From Kuschelorhynchus macadamiae (taxonomy: Eukaryota; Arthropoda; Insecta; Coleoptera; Curculionidae): 64,000 nucleotides of DNA. Shown here piece after piece: positions 25,007 through 36,790 of the stretch; the stretch's first letter is position 1, and each line of letters opens with the position of its first letter. The notes below the pieces were generated by a model. That model saw nothing but the letters and a program-made list of their open reading frames with translations. It was not told the DNA's origin and did no database searches. The stretch covers positions 372,001 through 436,000 of the forward strand of contig JAUTXW010002386.1 in NCBI GenBank assembly GCA_030620095.1. The letters are read 5' to 3'. A program made the translations under genes and the position numbers.

Positions 25007-26401
25007 CACACATGCTCAAAATCTAGGGATATTAATGAATTTTAATTCTTAATAATACAATTTCTATTTTAAACTAATTTGGGCAGTGTAGCACGATATT
25101 CGCAATATGTATTGATGTAAAAATAAACAGAATACATGGACAAATATTTTCACTTGAGAAAAAAAAACAATTTTTTTAAAGGTATGTAAAATAACAAAAT
25201 AAATGATAAGAAACTATTCGGAATTTCTTCAGTGTAGTGCATATTGTTGTTCTGCAAACGTGTTTTAGATCTTTTAAATATGCCTAGACGCCATTTAAGT
25301 GAAAATGAGATGTTGAGAGCTGTGGGAATGCTTGAGGCCGGAAGTTCATGTAGCAAATGCTATAGAAACTACTCAGAGTGTTATCTCGCGCCTCTGGAAT
25401 CGTTATCGCGAAACTGGAACAGTACGGGAGAGGCATTTGGGTCGGCCAAGAATAACAACGCCGCATATGGATCGGTATGTCCAGCTAGAAGCCCGAAGAA
25501 ATGACACAGTGACTGCATCTCAATTAATTAATCACTTGCACACAGCTCGTCAAGTAAGGGTTTCCAGACATACCATCTACAGAAGGTTAAGAGAAGCTAA
25601 TAGTTAATAAGGCCTTGGAGAAACTCTAAAGCGAGGAAATCGCGCAACTCGATTAGCCTGGGCTCAAGAACAGTTATCTGGACTGAAAATCAATGGCGGA
25701 ATGTTTTATTTACCGATGAATCAATCCAGATTCTCGAAGGGTTCGCGTTTGGAGACACCTGGCGCAAGATCTCGCATCCAACATACCCAGGAAGTTCACA
25801 GCTACAGAGGAGGTACAATAATGGTGTGGGCAGGAATATCCCAAAGTGTTTTTTATCAGCGTGAACGATTATGTTAGGAATGTTCCTGGAACCTGTTTTT
25901 GATTTCACGTTGATGCATGACAATGCCACTCCACACACAGCGAGATTAACGAGAAATTTCCTTGAAGAGCAAAATTTTTGCGTTCTAGACTGGCCTCGCC
26001 TGGATCTGAATCCCACAATGCTTGGGATACCTTCAACGAAGTGTTCTTCGGGGACCAGAACCAGTGGAGAACCGCCACGATTGTTGATCCTGAGTATGGA
26101 AAAGCTGTCATAAATGCACGAGGAGGCCACATTCCATATTAACTATACTTCTAAACATTTTTCATAATCACTTTAATTAAAATTTTCTTAAGTGAATGTT
26201 AATAAAAAAATTAGATTTTGCCGATATTTGAAATAATGATTATTATTTTATGTAAATCACGTACTTTACCAGTATATTATGTTATGTATTTCGTATTTAA
26301 CGCATATCAACACTTATTACATTGTTCAAATTGAGTTTGAAATAAAAATAAATAGGATTGATGAAAATATCTACAATATCCCTAGATTTTGAGCATGTGT
26401 G
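25007..26401 (+). mobile_element. Tc1/mariner element inserted in the Gypsy gag
   Basis: The ends are inverted repeats of about 27 bp beginning CACACATGCTCAAAATCTAG, with TA on both sides (25005-25006 and 26402-26403), the Tc1/mariner target duplication. Removing it restores gag frame continuity into the zinc-knuckle region, which shows the Gypsy was there first. The size is 1,395 bp, typical of the superfamily. Confidence 0.9.
25280..26141 (+). pseudogene. Tc1-like transposase, multiple frameshifts
   Basis: Starts MPRRHLSENEMLRAVGMLEAG, then shifts frame to a paired-like helix-turn-helix (QSVISRLWNRYRETGTV, GRPRITTP), the GRPR AT-hook-like link and SRHTIYRRLREA. Farther on, in other frames, come VLFTDES (catalytic Asp) and MHDNATPHTA (second Asp), and it ends near GGHIPY. 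At least three frame changes and several stops make it inactive. Confidence 0.85.
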
Positions 26402-26403
26402 TA

Positions 26404-29119
26404 TTTTGATGGAAAAAGTGGTTTAGCTAATAAGAAGTGCCATAATTGTGGCAAAATGGGACACCTAAAAGCAACGTGTCATGTTAATAAAAAACAAAGA
26501 GTCTCCCAAAGTACAGTTATGCAACATTCTAGGTCAGAGGATGTACCAAGTAGTACGCGCCAAAGTGAAACATGTTCATTTTGTGCCAAACGAGGCCACG
26601 ATGTTACAAACTGTTTTACCAAAGCTGCTATTGAAAAGCGTCGAAGTATAAACTATTGGTATACAGAAAATAGACCCGCGGGTGCGACTGAAATACTCAT
26701 AGATGGACACAAATTTTGTGCACTAGTCGACACGGGGACAGACTTGTCTTTGATTTCTGAAAAATTTTTAAACCTTTTTGAAAACAAAGTGAGTTCCTGT
26801 GATGTTTTACTCAAAGGCATCGCTAATATGACAATTACTGCTTCAAAAAAGTTTGTCGGGCAAACAAAGATTTCGGATGTGGACACTATGATTTTGTATC
26901 ATTTTGTGCCGGACAACTGTCTCGATTTTGATGTGTTTATAGGACGTAATATTTTTAACGATCAAACATTGTTGACCATTACTGATTATCAAGGTTCGCG
27001 AGTGTTGCGTCGTGAATTACCCGGAATATACCGTGCCGTCGAATACAATGAAATAAAAAAGTGTGAATTAGTTGTCCCATCTGAATACCGAGTTGAGCTA
27101 GAAAATGTCCTTAAAGACTTTGGTGATATGATTACGACTGGTAATAAAGTACGGGCGGTTAATAATGTGAGCTTGAAAATAAGACTTGAAAAGGATATCG
27201 TCGTCAATCGCCACCCTTACCGACTAGCAACGAACGAACGAGAGGCTGTCCGTGAAATCGTCGCAGATTTAATAGAAAATAAAATAATTCGTCCCAGTGA
27301 GTCACCATTTGCGAGCCTGGTGATTCTTGTGCGTAAGAAAAATGGAACTTTTGGAAAATGCGTCGACTTTAGGGAGCTGAATAAAAACACCATTAAGGAT
27401 AGATACCCATTGCCGTTAATTGAGGATCAGCTGGACAGGCTGGGAAAAGGACAATTTTTTACGTCTCTGGACATGGCGTCCGGATTTCATCAGATTCCCA
27501 TCCATGAAGAATCAATTGAAAAGACAGCATTTGTGACTCCAGATGGGCATTTCGAATATTTGAGGATGCCATTTGGTCTAGCAAATGCCCTTGCTATATT
27601 TCAGAGGTCGGTGAATCTAGCATTGGGGAATCTCAAAGACACTATCGCCTTAGTCTATTTGGATGACATCCTCATTCCAAGTGTGACGTACCAAGATGGT
27701 CTGATTTACCTTCGCCAAGTACTCGAAGCTTTAAATTCTGTCGGCTTTTCCTTGAACATCGGAAAATGTCGTTTTCTCCAGTCATCCTTGGAATATCTTG
27801 GCAGGGAAATATCTGCTGAAGGAATAAGACCTGGCAGAGCAAAAATTCAAGCGCTCCTTGATTCCCCTGTTCCGAGCAATGTAAAGCAGGTCAGACAATT
27901 TATGGGGCTCGCAGGCTATTTTAGGAAGTTCGTTCCTGCATTTGCTAGCAAGACCGCTTGTATAACACAACTTACAAAGCAAAATGTGATATTTAATTGG
28001 GAAGACGACCAAGAAAGTGCAAGGCAATACGTCATTAATCACTTAACATCAAGACCTCTTTTAGCAGTTTATAATCCGGAATTACCTACTGAATTGCACA
28101 CGGATGCGAGTAGCATCGGTTATGGAGCGATTCTTATGCAAAAATATGACAGCATTTCAAGGGTAGTCGCATATTTTAGCAAGAGAACCAGTGAAAATGA
28201 AGCCAAATACCATTCTTATGAATTGGAAACTCTTGCAGTTGTACAAGCTTTAAAATACTTTCGACCATATTTGCTTGGTATTCGCTTTACCTTGATAACG
28301 GATTGTAATGCTGTTAAGGCTTCTGCAACAAAACAGGACTTAATACCCCGCATTGCAAGATGGTGGATTTACCTTCATGATTTTAATTTTGACATTGCTT
28401 ATCGCAAGGGTAGTAGCATTCCTCACCTAGACTATCTAAGCAGAAATCCTGTAGAAACTGTACGAAGAATTAAACACGATAACTGGGCCTACATCGAACA
28501 AAAAGGCAACAATGAAGTACACGATTTACTAGAGCAACTTAAAAATGGCCAACTTGACGGCCGACAGTATGTTGAAAAAGATGGCATGCTTTATCATAAG
28601 GAAATAAACACAGATGGAACGGAGAATTTACAATGGTTTGTGCCAAAACAAAGTCGCTTAGGAATTCTACGCATTTTCCACGATGAACAATGCCATATTG
28701 GTCCAGATAAGACACTTGCATCTATTAAAAAACATTTTTGGTTTCCTCGAATGAGAAATTTCGTCAAAAACTACATCCAACGTTGTGTTTTGTGTGCAAT
28801 AAAGAAGACAAGGACAGGTCCATTGCAAGGTTTCATACATTCAGTGGAGAAGCCAAAGGAACCTTTTTCATTATTGCACATGGATTGCTTGGGACCTCTG
28901 CAAACTTCCACAGACGGATATAAACACATTCTTGTGATAGTGGATGCTTTCACTAAATATTGCATTCTAGCTCCAATGAAGACCGTTACTACTGCAGAAA
29001 GTCGTGAGAAACTTCAAAATGTTTTGGCCTTATTTGGCACGCCTAGGAAAATTGTGATGGACGCCGCAACCTCATTAAAAATACAACGTTTCCCAAATAT
29101 CTCGATGAATGGCAGATAG
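26404..29119 (+). pseudogene. pol: Gypsy gag zinc knuckles and pol (protease, RT, RNase H, integrase N-part)
   Basis: One long frame carries, in order: two CCHC knuckles (CHNCGKMGHLKATC and CSFCAKRGHDVTNC), aspartic protease (LVDTGTDLSLIS), reverse transcriptase (FTSLDMASGFHQIPI, FGLANALAIFQR, LVYLDDIL with the YLDD active site), RNase H (LHTDASSIGYGAIL, FTLITDCNAV), the integrase HHCC finger (H...H...CVLC) and the first integrase Asp (LHMDCLGP). An Asn-Ala-Leu replaces the usual N-A-P in the RT. The frame breaks near 29080, after the VMDAATS region, ending in a premature stop at 29119. Gag and pol share a frame here, so a gag-pol fusion is likely for the family. Confidence 0.9.
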
Positions 29120-30367
29120 AATATCACTTTGTAACGCCTGATGTACATCGTGGAAATGGTCAAGTGGAGCGGTATATGAGGACTATCAGAAATCTACTTA
29201 GGATTGAAACACAAATTAAGACAGAATGGCCGAACGGATTGTGGAAAATTCAACTTGTCTTAAATTCCACCGTTCAAAAATCAACTGGTACGACCCCTCT
29301 GCAACTTTTATTGGGAATTCAGAACTCAACCCCGCTTATTCAGGCTCTATTAAAGAATGTTTCGAGAGATATGAACCCAATTAGAAACCGACAACTGGAT
29401 AGACAGCGTGTTGCTGAAAAACTAGCTACGACTTCCACCAACTTAAAAGAGGTAAACCGAAAACGAAGGAATAATGTTCAGTATGCTCCTGGGGACTTTG
29501 TTCTAATGCATCGAGATTCACAGATGCATCTCAGTAAGGGCGACTACGAGTTCATGAGACCGTACGAGATATTGAGACGTCTGGAAAACGACCGCTATGA
29601 AATCAAGAAAGTTGGTACCAGCATTGTAACGAAGGCAGCCAAGGAACAACTCAGACCATGGCCCTTGCAGTGGTCCTTATCTTGTGACATGAAGGAGATT
29701 CTGGATTTTCTAGAAAGCGATGTAGTCGAGGAAAGTTCAGGTGAGTGAAGATAAGTCTTGTGATCGGTCTGTGCCCTGTTAGAGGTACAGCCGCGTGTTA
29801 GACTGCGGTCTGCACAGTTTACTAATTGTGTTTATTTTGTAATCGGTCTGTGTCCCGTTAGAGGTACAGCCGAGTGTTGGACTGCGGTCTGCACAGTTTA
29901 CTAATTGTGTTTATTTCATAATCGGTCTGTGTCCCGTTAGAGGTACAGCCGCGTGTTAGACTGCAGTCTGCACAGTTTACTAATTGTGTTTATTATGTAA
30001 TCGGTCTGTGTCCCGTTAGAGGTACAGCCGAGTGTTAGAATGCGGTCTGCACAATTTACTAATTTTGCTAATCTTGTGGTCGGTCTGTGTCCCTTTAGAG
30101 GCTCAGCCGAGTGCGGTCTGCACGGTCCACTAACTACTTTGCGGTCGGATTGCACGAAAGGTGCAGCAGATGAGACAGAGGTTTTAACTAAAAAAAAAAA
30201 TATATTAATAAAAGTTGGACTGTCTCCTGCGCGCGGTACAATCTGATACGTAACTGAAGGAAGTATTTTGTCAGGAAATAGCTGAGACTGACATAAGTTT
30301 CTTCCCTACAGAAAATTCCAGTGAGTCAGTGCCGAGAGCGTCACTGGAGTCAGAATTGGCCGTGTAA
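29120..30367 (+). pseudogene. Gypsy integrase C-part, apparently spliced to a short last exon
   Basis: The frame after the shift carries GNGQVERYMRTI (the catalytic Glu), NSTVQKSTGTTPLQLLLG and a C-terminal GPY/F-like region (DFVLMHRDS, PYEILRRLENDRYEIKK). It reads to a stop at 29748. A strong donor TCAG|GTGAGTG at 29741 and acceptor CTTCCCTACAG at 30301-30311 would instead join it in frame to 30312-30367, ending ...SLESELAV and a stop just before the 3' LTR. The intron (29741-30311) is filled with 79-bp tandem repeats. The splicing is inference; an unspliced product would end seven bases inside the donor region. Confidence 0.6.
29762..30160 (+). repeat. Tandem repeat, 79-bp unit, about five copies
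   Basis: The phrase CGGTCTGTGTCCCGTTAGAG recurs at about 29765, 29844, 29923, 30002 and 30081, exactly 79 bp apart. Copies are highly similar, the last one degenerates, and the fragment GCGGTCGGATTGCACG follows near 30141. The array lies between the integrase frame and the 3' LTR. Confidence 0.92.
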
Positions 30368-30382
30368 GAAATAACTAACTAA

Positions 30383-30879
30383 CCCTAACTTTTCTCAGAA
30401 AATGGGAATAATAGTTGGCGACATGACCAAGAAATTTTGACAATTGCTACTATTTGGTAAAATAATATTATTTCTTTTTGTATAACAATAATACATTTAT
30501 TCAGAACAAGATGAATTAACATAACGTTATCGTAAACAAAATTAAGTCATCATCAGATATTCAAACACTCTAATTTTGCTGTAAACACATATTGAACCTC
30601 TGGGTTAAAGATTTGTTTACTTTTTGCAACAATACAAAATACTGTAAGAAATAAGCAAATAAAATATCCCGAGCCGCTGCCGGTTACGGAGGTACCGATC
30701 AATATTTCAGGCTGATAAAAAAATGTTCATGGCCTTTGTTAAAAATTGTTGGGGGCAGTGATGTAATCTCCGTGCTCGGGTCAACCAGCCGTTCGATCTT
30801 GAGAAAATTATTTGTAATTTTACGTTACGTGTTTTTGTTATTCAATAAAATAGTGTAAAAGTTAGTGTTATTGTTATCA
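30383..30879 (+). repeat. 3' LTR of the Gypsy element
   Basis: Nearly identical to 23785-24273, with an extra 8 bp around TTTGTAATTTTACG and about eight substitutions. It contains a possible polyadenylation signal AATAAA near 30843. Confidence 0.85.
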
Positions 30880-31783
30880 ATACCTAGTTCATATAATATA
30901 CAGGCGATTCAAACTAATAAAAATGGAATTGACTCCAAATCCTTTAAATCGTGTAGCTAATCGGAATAATAAATCCCTCATTAAAAAAGGATTCGTATCA
31001 CGTCTTCGAATCCTACAAAAAAAATATTCGAATCCTAAAAAAATATCTGAATCCTTATCAGTACGGACTAGAAAGAAATTTGACATAAATATTTAAAGTG
31101 GTTTTTAGAAATCTAGACAAATTTGCCTCTACCATCTCCCAACTTTGTGTAAATCGTTCAAGATACTATTCTTATAGTGAATGTATTATAGTAACAACGA
31201 AGAGCTGAAAAGGCGTAATTATAATAAGGAAATCGAATATGTTGCAAAATTGAGGGCTTGATATTTAGTTTGTATTGAGAGTTTTAATATCTTTTAATTT
31301 TAAAGTAAAATAGAATTCTTGGATATACGGAAACAAAATAGCAGAGGAAGAAATCTTGCAGGCATGATGATTATCCAATATTTTCCTGCCAAGCCAATCC
31401 ACGAAACTTACAAAGAAATATATTTTCTAGGGCTACGACAAACTGAGTAATCTTAAATTATTTTATTTATTTTTTTATTCGCTCACCATGTACAAATCAC
31501 TAAAAACCCTTCAAAGCTCGAGCGTCGACCACTGTGGTGAACACGAGACCTTGTTTAACGTTTGCAACATTAAGGGAATAACAGAATTAAATGCTTTTTT
31601 ATTATTTCCCGCACGTTTGCTGCTGTATTAATAAAATGGGAAACATCGTAAGCGGCATGGCCAAGAAATCACAACAACTGGTACTCGTTGGCATGTCAGT
31701 GTTATTAATTATTTATGTAATCCTGTGAGATTTGGCGACATCTTGTACATACATTTTTCTCTAAGAAGTATTTTGTACTAATA
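30880..31783. other. Non-coding; faint LTR relic at 31633-31720
   Basis: Around 31633-31720 the sequence AAATGGGAAACATCGTAAGC GGCATGGCCAAGAAAT follows the start of the Gypsy LTR (AAATGGGAATAATAGTTGGC GACATGACCAAGAAAT) with many substitutions. It may be a solo-LTR remnant of a related element. The rest has no recognisable feature. Confidence 0.35.
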
Positions 31784-32690
31784 ATGAAATATACGAACAA
31801 AGAATCAATTGATATGATTTATATCCTTGATATATTCCTGATAGAATATATCCAGATGCAAGATTATTTATTTCAAATATTGATGGATCGATTTGACAGG
31901 TATGAGACTGTTAATTGCGAAAAGCATAACAGAATAATGCGAGTGCTAAACGATAGAAATAAATTTAACGTTCTCGCATCTGTTGATAAAGATTCACACA
32001 GAAGTACAAAAGTCAGTTATTGGGCATAGGTCAACCTTCTGTGAAAAGAATTTTAAAGAACAAGTTCCATCCATATCGTGTGCAACTAAATCAAGCACTT
32101 GCGGAGGACAAGATTTTGAAAATAGGATACATATCTGTAATTGGGATCTTGCTCGAATTCGAGAAGATGTACGATTTTGTAAATATTGTATTGTTTACCA
32201 AGGCGACAATCTACAATAATAGTCATATGTGAGCAGACCTAATTTACACTACTATGCCGATGTGCATCCAAACTTTATGAGAACTGTAGATCAGCAACAT
32301 AGGTGGAGTTTAAACATCTGGGGAGGAATAATTGGAGAGCACATAATAGACGCACTTTTTTTGATGGACACCTTCATGGAAATATTTTTAATTTTTTTTA
32401 ACGAAGATCTTGATAATCTGCGGGAAAACATACTACTAGGACTATTAAGAAGTATATGGTTTCAATTTGATGGGGCTCCTGCTCATTATAACATTGGAGA
32501 CCGAAATAGATGAAAAATTTCCAGACTGTTCGACTGGAAGACGAGGACCTGTTTTGTGGCCCCTAAGATCACCAGATATGACAAAACTTGACTTTTTCTA
32601 TGGGGATACGTTAAAAATTTGGTGTACAGAACACCCCCCAACTACAGCAGCAGACATGTGGGAACGAATAAGAATAAATATTTAATACAA
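31784..32690 (+). pseudogene. Tc1/mariner-superfamily transposase relic
   Basis: Pieces in all three forward frames line up in order with an insect mariner-like transposase: RILKNKFHPYRVQLNQAL, then ICNWDLARIREDVRFCKYC, NLHYYADVHPNFMRTVDQQHR with WSLNIWGGIIGEHII, WFQFDGAPAHYNIG (second Asp, DGAPAH), then KFPDCSTGRRGPVLWPLRSPD with MTKLDFFYG. There are at least four frame changes. I did not find its terminal repeats. Confidence 0.75.
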
Positions 32691-32729
32691 TTACTCCCTT
32701 AATGTTTTGTTTTGAATAAATGTATTAAG

Positions 32730-33608
32730 TGTTCTGAATAGGTGTGGTTTATTTGTGTCCTGTAGTGATAGAAAGTAATGACCTGCGGTCATCTTGAATT
32801 TCAGAGTTTCCATCGCAGATGGAACTCAGGTTGACTCTGTCATAATTGAACCGATCTGGCTCTGGCTCTGAGAAGTCCAAGTCGATTAAAGGTGGATACT
32901 GGTGAATGTAAATCTCTATTTACTTTTTTAATTTCTAAAGAACTATTAGCGAAAATTGTTTGCAGAGAATCACGCGATCGGCTGGCTGTATTGAACAAAC
33001 CAGTTGCTCTTATTTTATTTGCGTTCACATTATCAAAATTTGAAGTTAAATTTAGGGATGAAAAATTTATTGGATTATCCCTTGCTTGAGGGATTTCCAT
33101 AAATTCGTTATTTTCTAATTCTGTCAATTACAGGGCATAATTGCTAGTTGACAAGCTTAAAGAACTTGTCGGGCGCCCACCACTCACACGAGGAATTTTA
33201 GGATGTTTGTTCCCCTCACCAACGCAAAGGTTGAGTCTCGTTGACTCGAAAGAGGAGATTGGGTTGCTGGACATGAAATTACATGACATACCTTTTGTGG
33301 CAACTACCTCAAAATTTGGGGTAGGCACGGTATGCTTTTTGTTGGGTTCTGTTAGCAAAGTTCAAATAAATTGGACAAAAATATGAGAGTAGCAACGGGA
33401 AATGAGTCACACGGAAAGTCAAAGTCGGTACTTAATCTACAACGCTTCCGGGTGGTATACCTAACCCCTAGTTTACAAAAATCAAAAATCTTAATGATTT
33501 ATTTTTTCATAAGAAATTTCACAAACTATAGACCTTGACTTTGTAAAGGCTTTACTAAGTCCATTCACAGTTACTTAATATATTTTATTTGATTAAAAAG
33601 TTTATTTG
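32730..33608 (-). repeat. LTR copy (3' LTR) of the pol-less element
   Basis: Starts GTTCTGAATAGGTGTGGTTT on the plus strand and ends near AAAAAGTTTATT. It shares long blocks with the other copy, for example CTGGCTGTATTGAACAAACC and GAGAGTAGCAACGGGAAAT. Minus-strand open frames in both copies are similar but carry no known domain and are best read as LTR sequence. Confidence 0.6.
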
Positions 33609-35653
33609 CATGCATTTATTTTGATATATCACGGGATATTCTCTTCCAGTAATAAAGCTTTTTTTTATCCTTTCTAACGTTTCGTTGATGCCCGGACGCT
33701 CAGCCTCAGGGTCATCATAAAACGAGCGGATGACTGTTTTGGTTTGGTTTCGAGGAACCACAAGTTTGTCTCCGGTAAGCCATAGGTGACATAGTTCTTT
33801 AATAGTTCTCGATCATTGTGTGATCGCGGCTTATTAGTGGCCAAAAAATTGAGTTGACGATACGTCTCTGACACTTTTTATTTGTACTCTGGGTGTTCGC
33901 GATTTTTGTGTGCAAATCCCGTGAATTAACTATGTTATTCACGAGATCTTTTAAATTTGATTGTTTTTTGAAATTTGAATTTTCCACCAGATCTTCTGGG
34001 GAAGTTTGTTGATCATTTAGATCTGGAATTTGTGTTTCATTTTTGTTTTGTTTTGGTGGCTGGCACCAATAGATAGTTTTACACTACGTTCGACCGAGGT
34101 ATAATTTTTATAGAAAAATTCTTGTTCTCTTGTTTCCTCGCGGGTATCTTTGATGACGTCGTCGTTTGGTTTTTGAAAATTACTTTATTTTTTATATAAA
34201 ATTGGAGGAACGGATTACCTCCGTATTCCCCTTCAAAGAAGTTTCTACTTCTGGAAAAAGAGGAATTAAATTTAAATGAGAACATTATTGTTTAGAATTG
34301 TTATTTGAATTTTTCGAAAATTTGGAAAAATTTTGAATCAAAGTTTAGTTGAATCAAAGTTAAAAATGTCTATAGGAATATTCTGAGGCCGGCGCTGTTT
34401 TAATTTTCCGGACCTTCAAATGAAAATGAAATGTTTGTGTATTTTGTTTTTGTTTTGGTGAGTGTTTTGAGTGGTTCCCGAGGTACCTACAATAGACGGG
34501 TTGTCCTTGTTCGCGTTTTGCGGATTTGTGTTTGCGTTAAGTCGGAAATTGTTATTTCCTCTCTTAGGGGGCTGCGCACCCTCTTGTGAGTTGTTTTGAT
34601 TATTTACATTTGAGAAGTTTGGATATTGGTTTCGGTTGTTCCGAGACATCTTGATTTTTGTTTACAAAAGTATTCGCAAGTCGATTCTGGGGTTACCCTG
34701 AAATCTATTTTGAGGATTTTGTTGTCTATGAAATTTGTTTTCGTAATTCACGTTTTGTTGCCAGGATTTGAATTGAACTGTTATATCTAAAATTTAAATT
34801 AGTGTTGGGTTATTTGATTTATTAACAAACGTATTTACAAAATTGGTTTTGGAATTCTATTTTTACTGTTGGTTGGGGTGTATTTCGTGGTTTCTTTTAT
34901 ACAGATTTTTTTCCGCAATGTCTTTCTCGACCATTGTGCTGAGATTAAGTCGGAAATACTTTGGAAATATTTAAAGTTGTGATATGACCAGGGAAATTAA
35001 AGCGTATTTTTTTAAAATGGATTTTTCTTACGTTTCATTAGAAGTTTGTTTTTCGCCGTACAGTTTCGTGCGCAAAAATGTGATTCTATCTAAAAAACCA
35101 ATGAATCGATCGCAAATCTGAATTAAGGATATTTTATAGTTTGTAAACGTATTTGCCCATTTGTGAGCTTCGTCTCGCAATTGACACTTAATGATATCAA
35201 GTTGCCCGTCTGGATCATTTATTTTGTATTACATGCAATAGTGACTTATCTGTTGCAGAAATACGCGAGACCGCTAAATGTGATTTTTGGTTTTTTAAAT
35301 TTGTCATTGGATTTTAGGGATGCCAGGCAATTTCCCATTTTATTTAGTTGTTTAGCTACTTTTAGCTGCGCTAGAACTAAATTATTGTTTGTGAAATTTT
35401 GCATATCGATTGTTGACTTCTCGGGAAGTCGTTGACTTCCTCGAGTCGCATATGGGGGTTGTTCAATAAGCAGATGGGTACGTATTAGAGTTTGATTTGC
35501 CTCCAAATGTACGAAAGTTGGTTTTTCATTTAAAAATTGGGTTTGTTTTTTAATTGCTCCTTGTGTAGGGACTTCCGATAGATTTGGCAAAATATTTTCA
35601 AGGGTGTTTTCCTTCTCGCTATCATGATGGTGGGGACACCATCTATCATGTCA
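33609..35653 (-). pseudogene. Gag-like remnants of the pol-less LTR element
   Basis: Reading the minus strand from 35640, an open frame (LSEVPTQGAIKKQTQFLNEK ... MQNFTNNNLVLAQLKVAKQLNKMG) shifts near 35246. A neighbouring frame then contains DPDGQLDIIKCQLRDEAHKW, which looks like the capsid part of a retrotransposon gag. Farther on, an Asn/Gln-rich segment (34649-34416, MSRNNRNQYPNFSNVNNQN...) suggests a gag C-terminus. Frames break several times. The identification rests on context and weak motif similarity. Confidence 0.4.
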
Positions 35654-36321
35654 TGTTCTGAATAGGGGTGGTTTATTTTTGAAAAATAATTAAATTAATC
35701 GTTTTGTCCTGTAGCGATAGAAAGTAATAACCTGCGGTTGTCATGCATTTTAGAGTTTCCATCGCAGATAGAACTCTCTCTCACTGACTCTGTCATAATT
35801 GAACCGACCTGGCTCTGGCAAGTCCAGGTCGGTTAGATACTGGTGAATGTAAGTCTCTGTTTACTTTTCTAAGTTCTAAAGAACTATCAGCGAATACTGT
35901 TTGCAGAGAATCACGCGGTCGGCTGGCTGTATTGAACAAACCAGTTGCTCTTATTTTATTTGTATTCATATTTTCAAAATCTGTTACATTTTGGGGATGC
36001 AAAATATATTGGATTATCCCTTGCTTGAGGGATTTCCGTAGATTTGTTATTTTCTAACTCACTCAGTCAAGCAAAAGTTCGATACTTAAAATTACGATAT
36101 GCCGTATCAGGATTATCGTGAACAGGGGGTAACTGCTAGTTGACAAGCTTGAAGAACTTGTCGGGCGGCCACCACTAACCCGAGGAGCTTTAGGATGTTC
36201 GTTCCCCTCGCCAAGGCAAAGGTTGAGTCTTATTGACTCGAAAGAGGGGATTGGGTTGCTGGACATGAAATTACTTGACATACCTTTTGTAGAAACTACC
36301 TCAGAAGTTGGGGTAGCCACG
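35654..36321 (-). repeat. LTR copy (5' LTR), inner part before the hAT insertion
   Basis: Homologous to 32730-33350 or so. It ends at the TAGCCACG duplication (36314-36321). The remaining ~270 bp of this LTR continue at 41016-41282, after the hAT. Confidence 0.6.
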
Positions 36322-36790
36322 CAGGGACGCGCCAACGCTTCTCGGCGCCGTCGTGCGAAATAATAATTGGCGCCAGGCCCTTAAAAAAGCCCACCGCAGG
36401 GGCCGCTACTGGAGGCAATTTTTTTTTTGTAGTCATGACTGCCACGCCCAAAAACCTCCATTTTGAACCCATAAAAACCCTTTGCTAACCCTATATCTGA
36501 ATCTGATCTATGTAAACAGACCGTTACTTATGTACATTACAGTACACGCACTGATTAAAAAAAAACTATACTATATTTTTATATCTACATATATTTTTTT
36601 GGTGACAAACAGGAAACAGATAACAGATAGTATACAAAATAAATACCTACATACATAATAGATCCGAAAGACCAATAACAAAACAAAAACAGTATTAATT
36701 ATAAAATAACAAAACATTATTACAAAATAAGAAATAAAATAAAATAACGAATATTTTTAAAATAGATACATGATAGATGATAAAAAGGTT

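Larger units (their letters stand above)
23785..30879 (+). mobile_element. Gypsy-type LTR retrotransposon, degraded
   Basis: Two direct repeats of about 490 bp (23785-24273 and 30383-30879) enclose gag, protease, reverse transcriptase, RNase H and integrase in Gypsy order. The LTRs differ at about eight positions plus an 8-bp indel, so the insertion is fairly recent. I found no target duplication: the flanks are ...GAGTTTT and ATACCTA... . The coding part has at least two frameshifts (gag near 24875, integrase near 29080) and a Tc1 insertion, so it is not autonomous. Confidence 0.9.

Noticed and set aside
29740..30180. CRISPR-like array
   Set aside because: The 79-bp units are contiguous tandem copies without spacers, in a retrotransposon.
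35163..35435. Plus-strand 90-codon frame with hydrophobic stretches
   Set aside because: Antisense to gag-like remnants; hydrophobicity follows from AT-rich composition.
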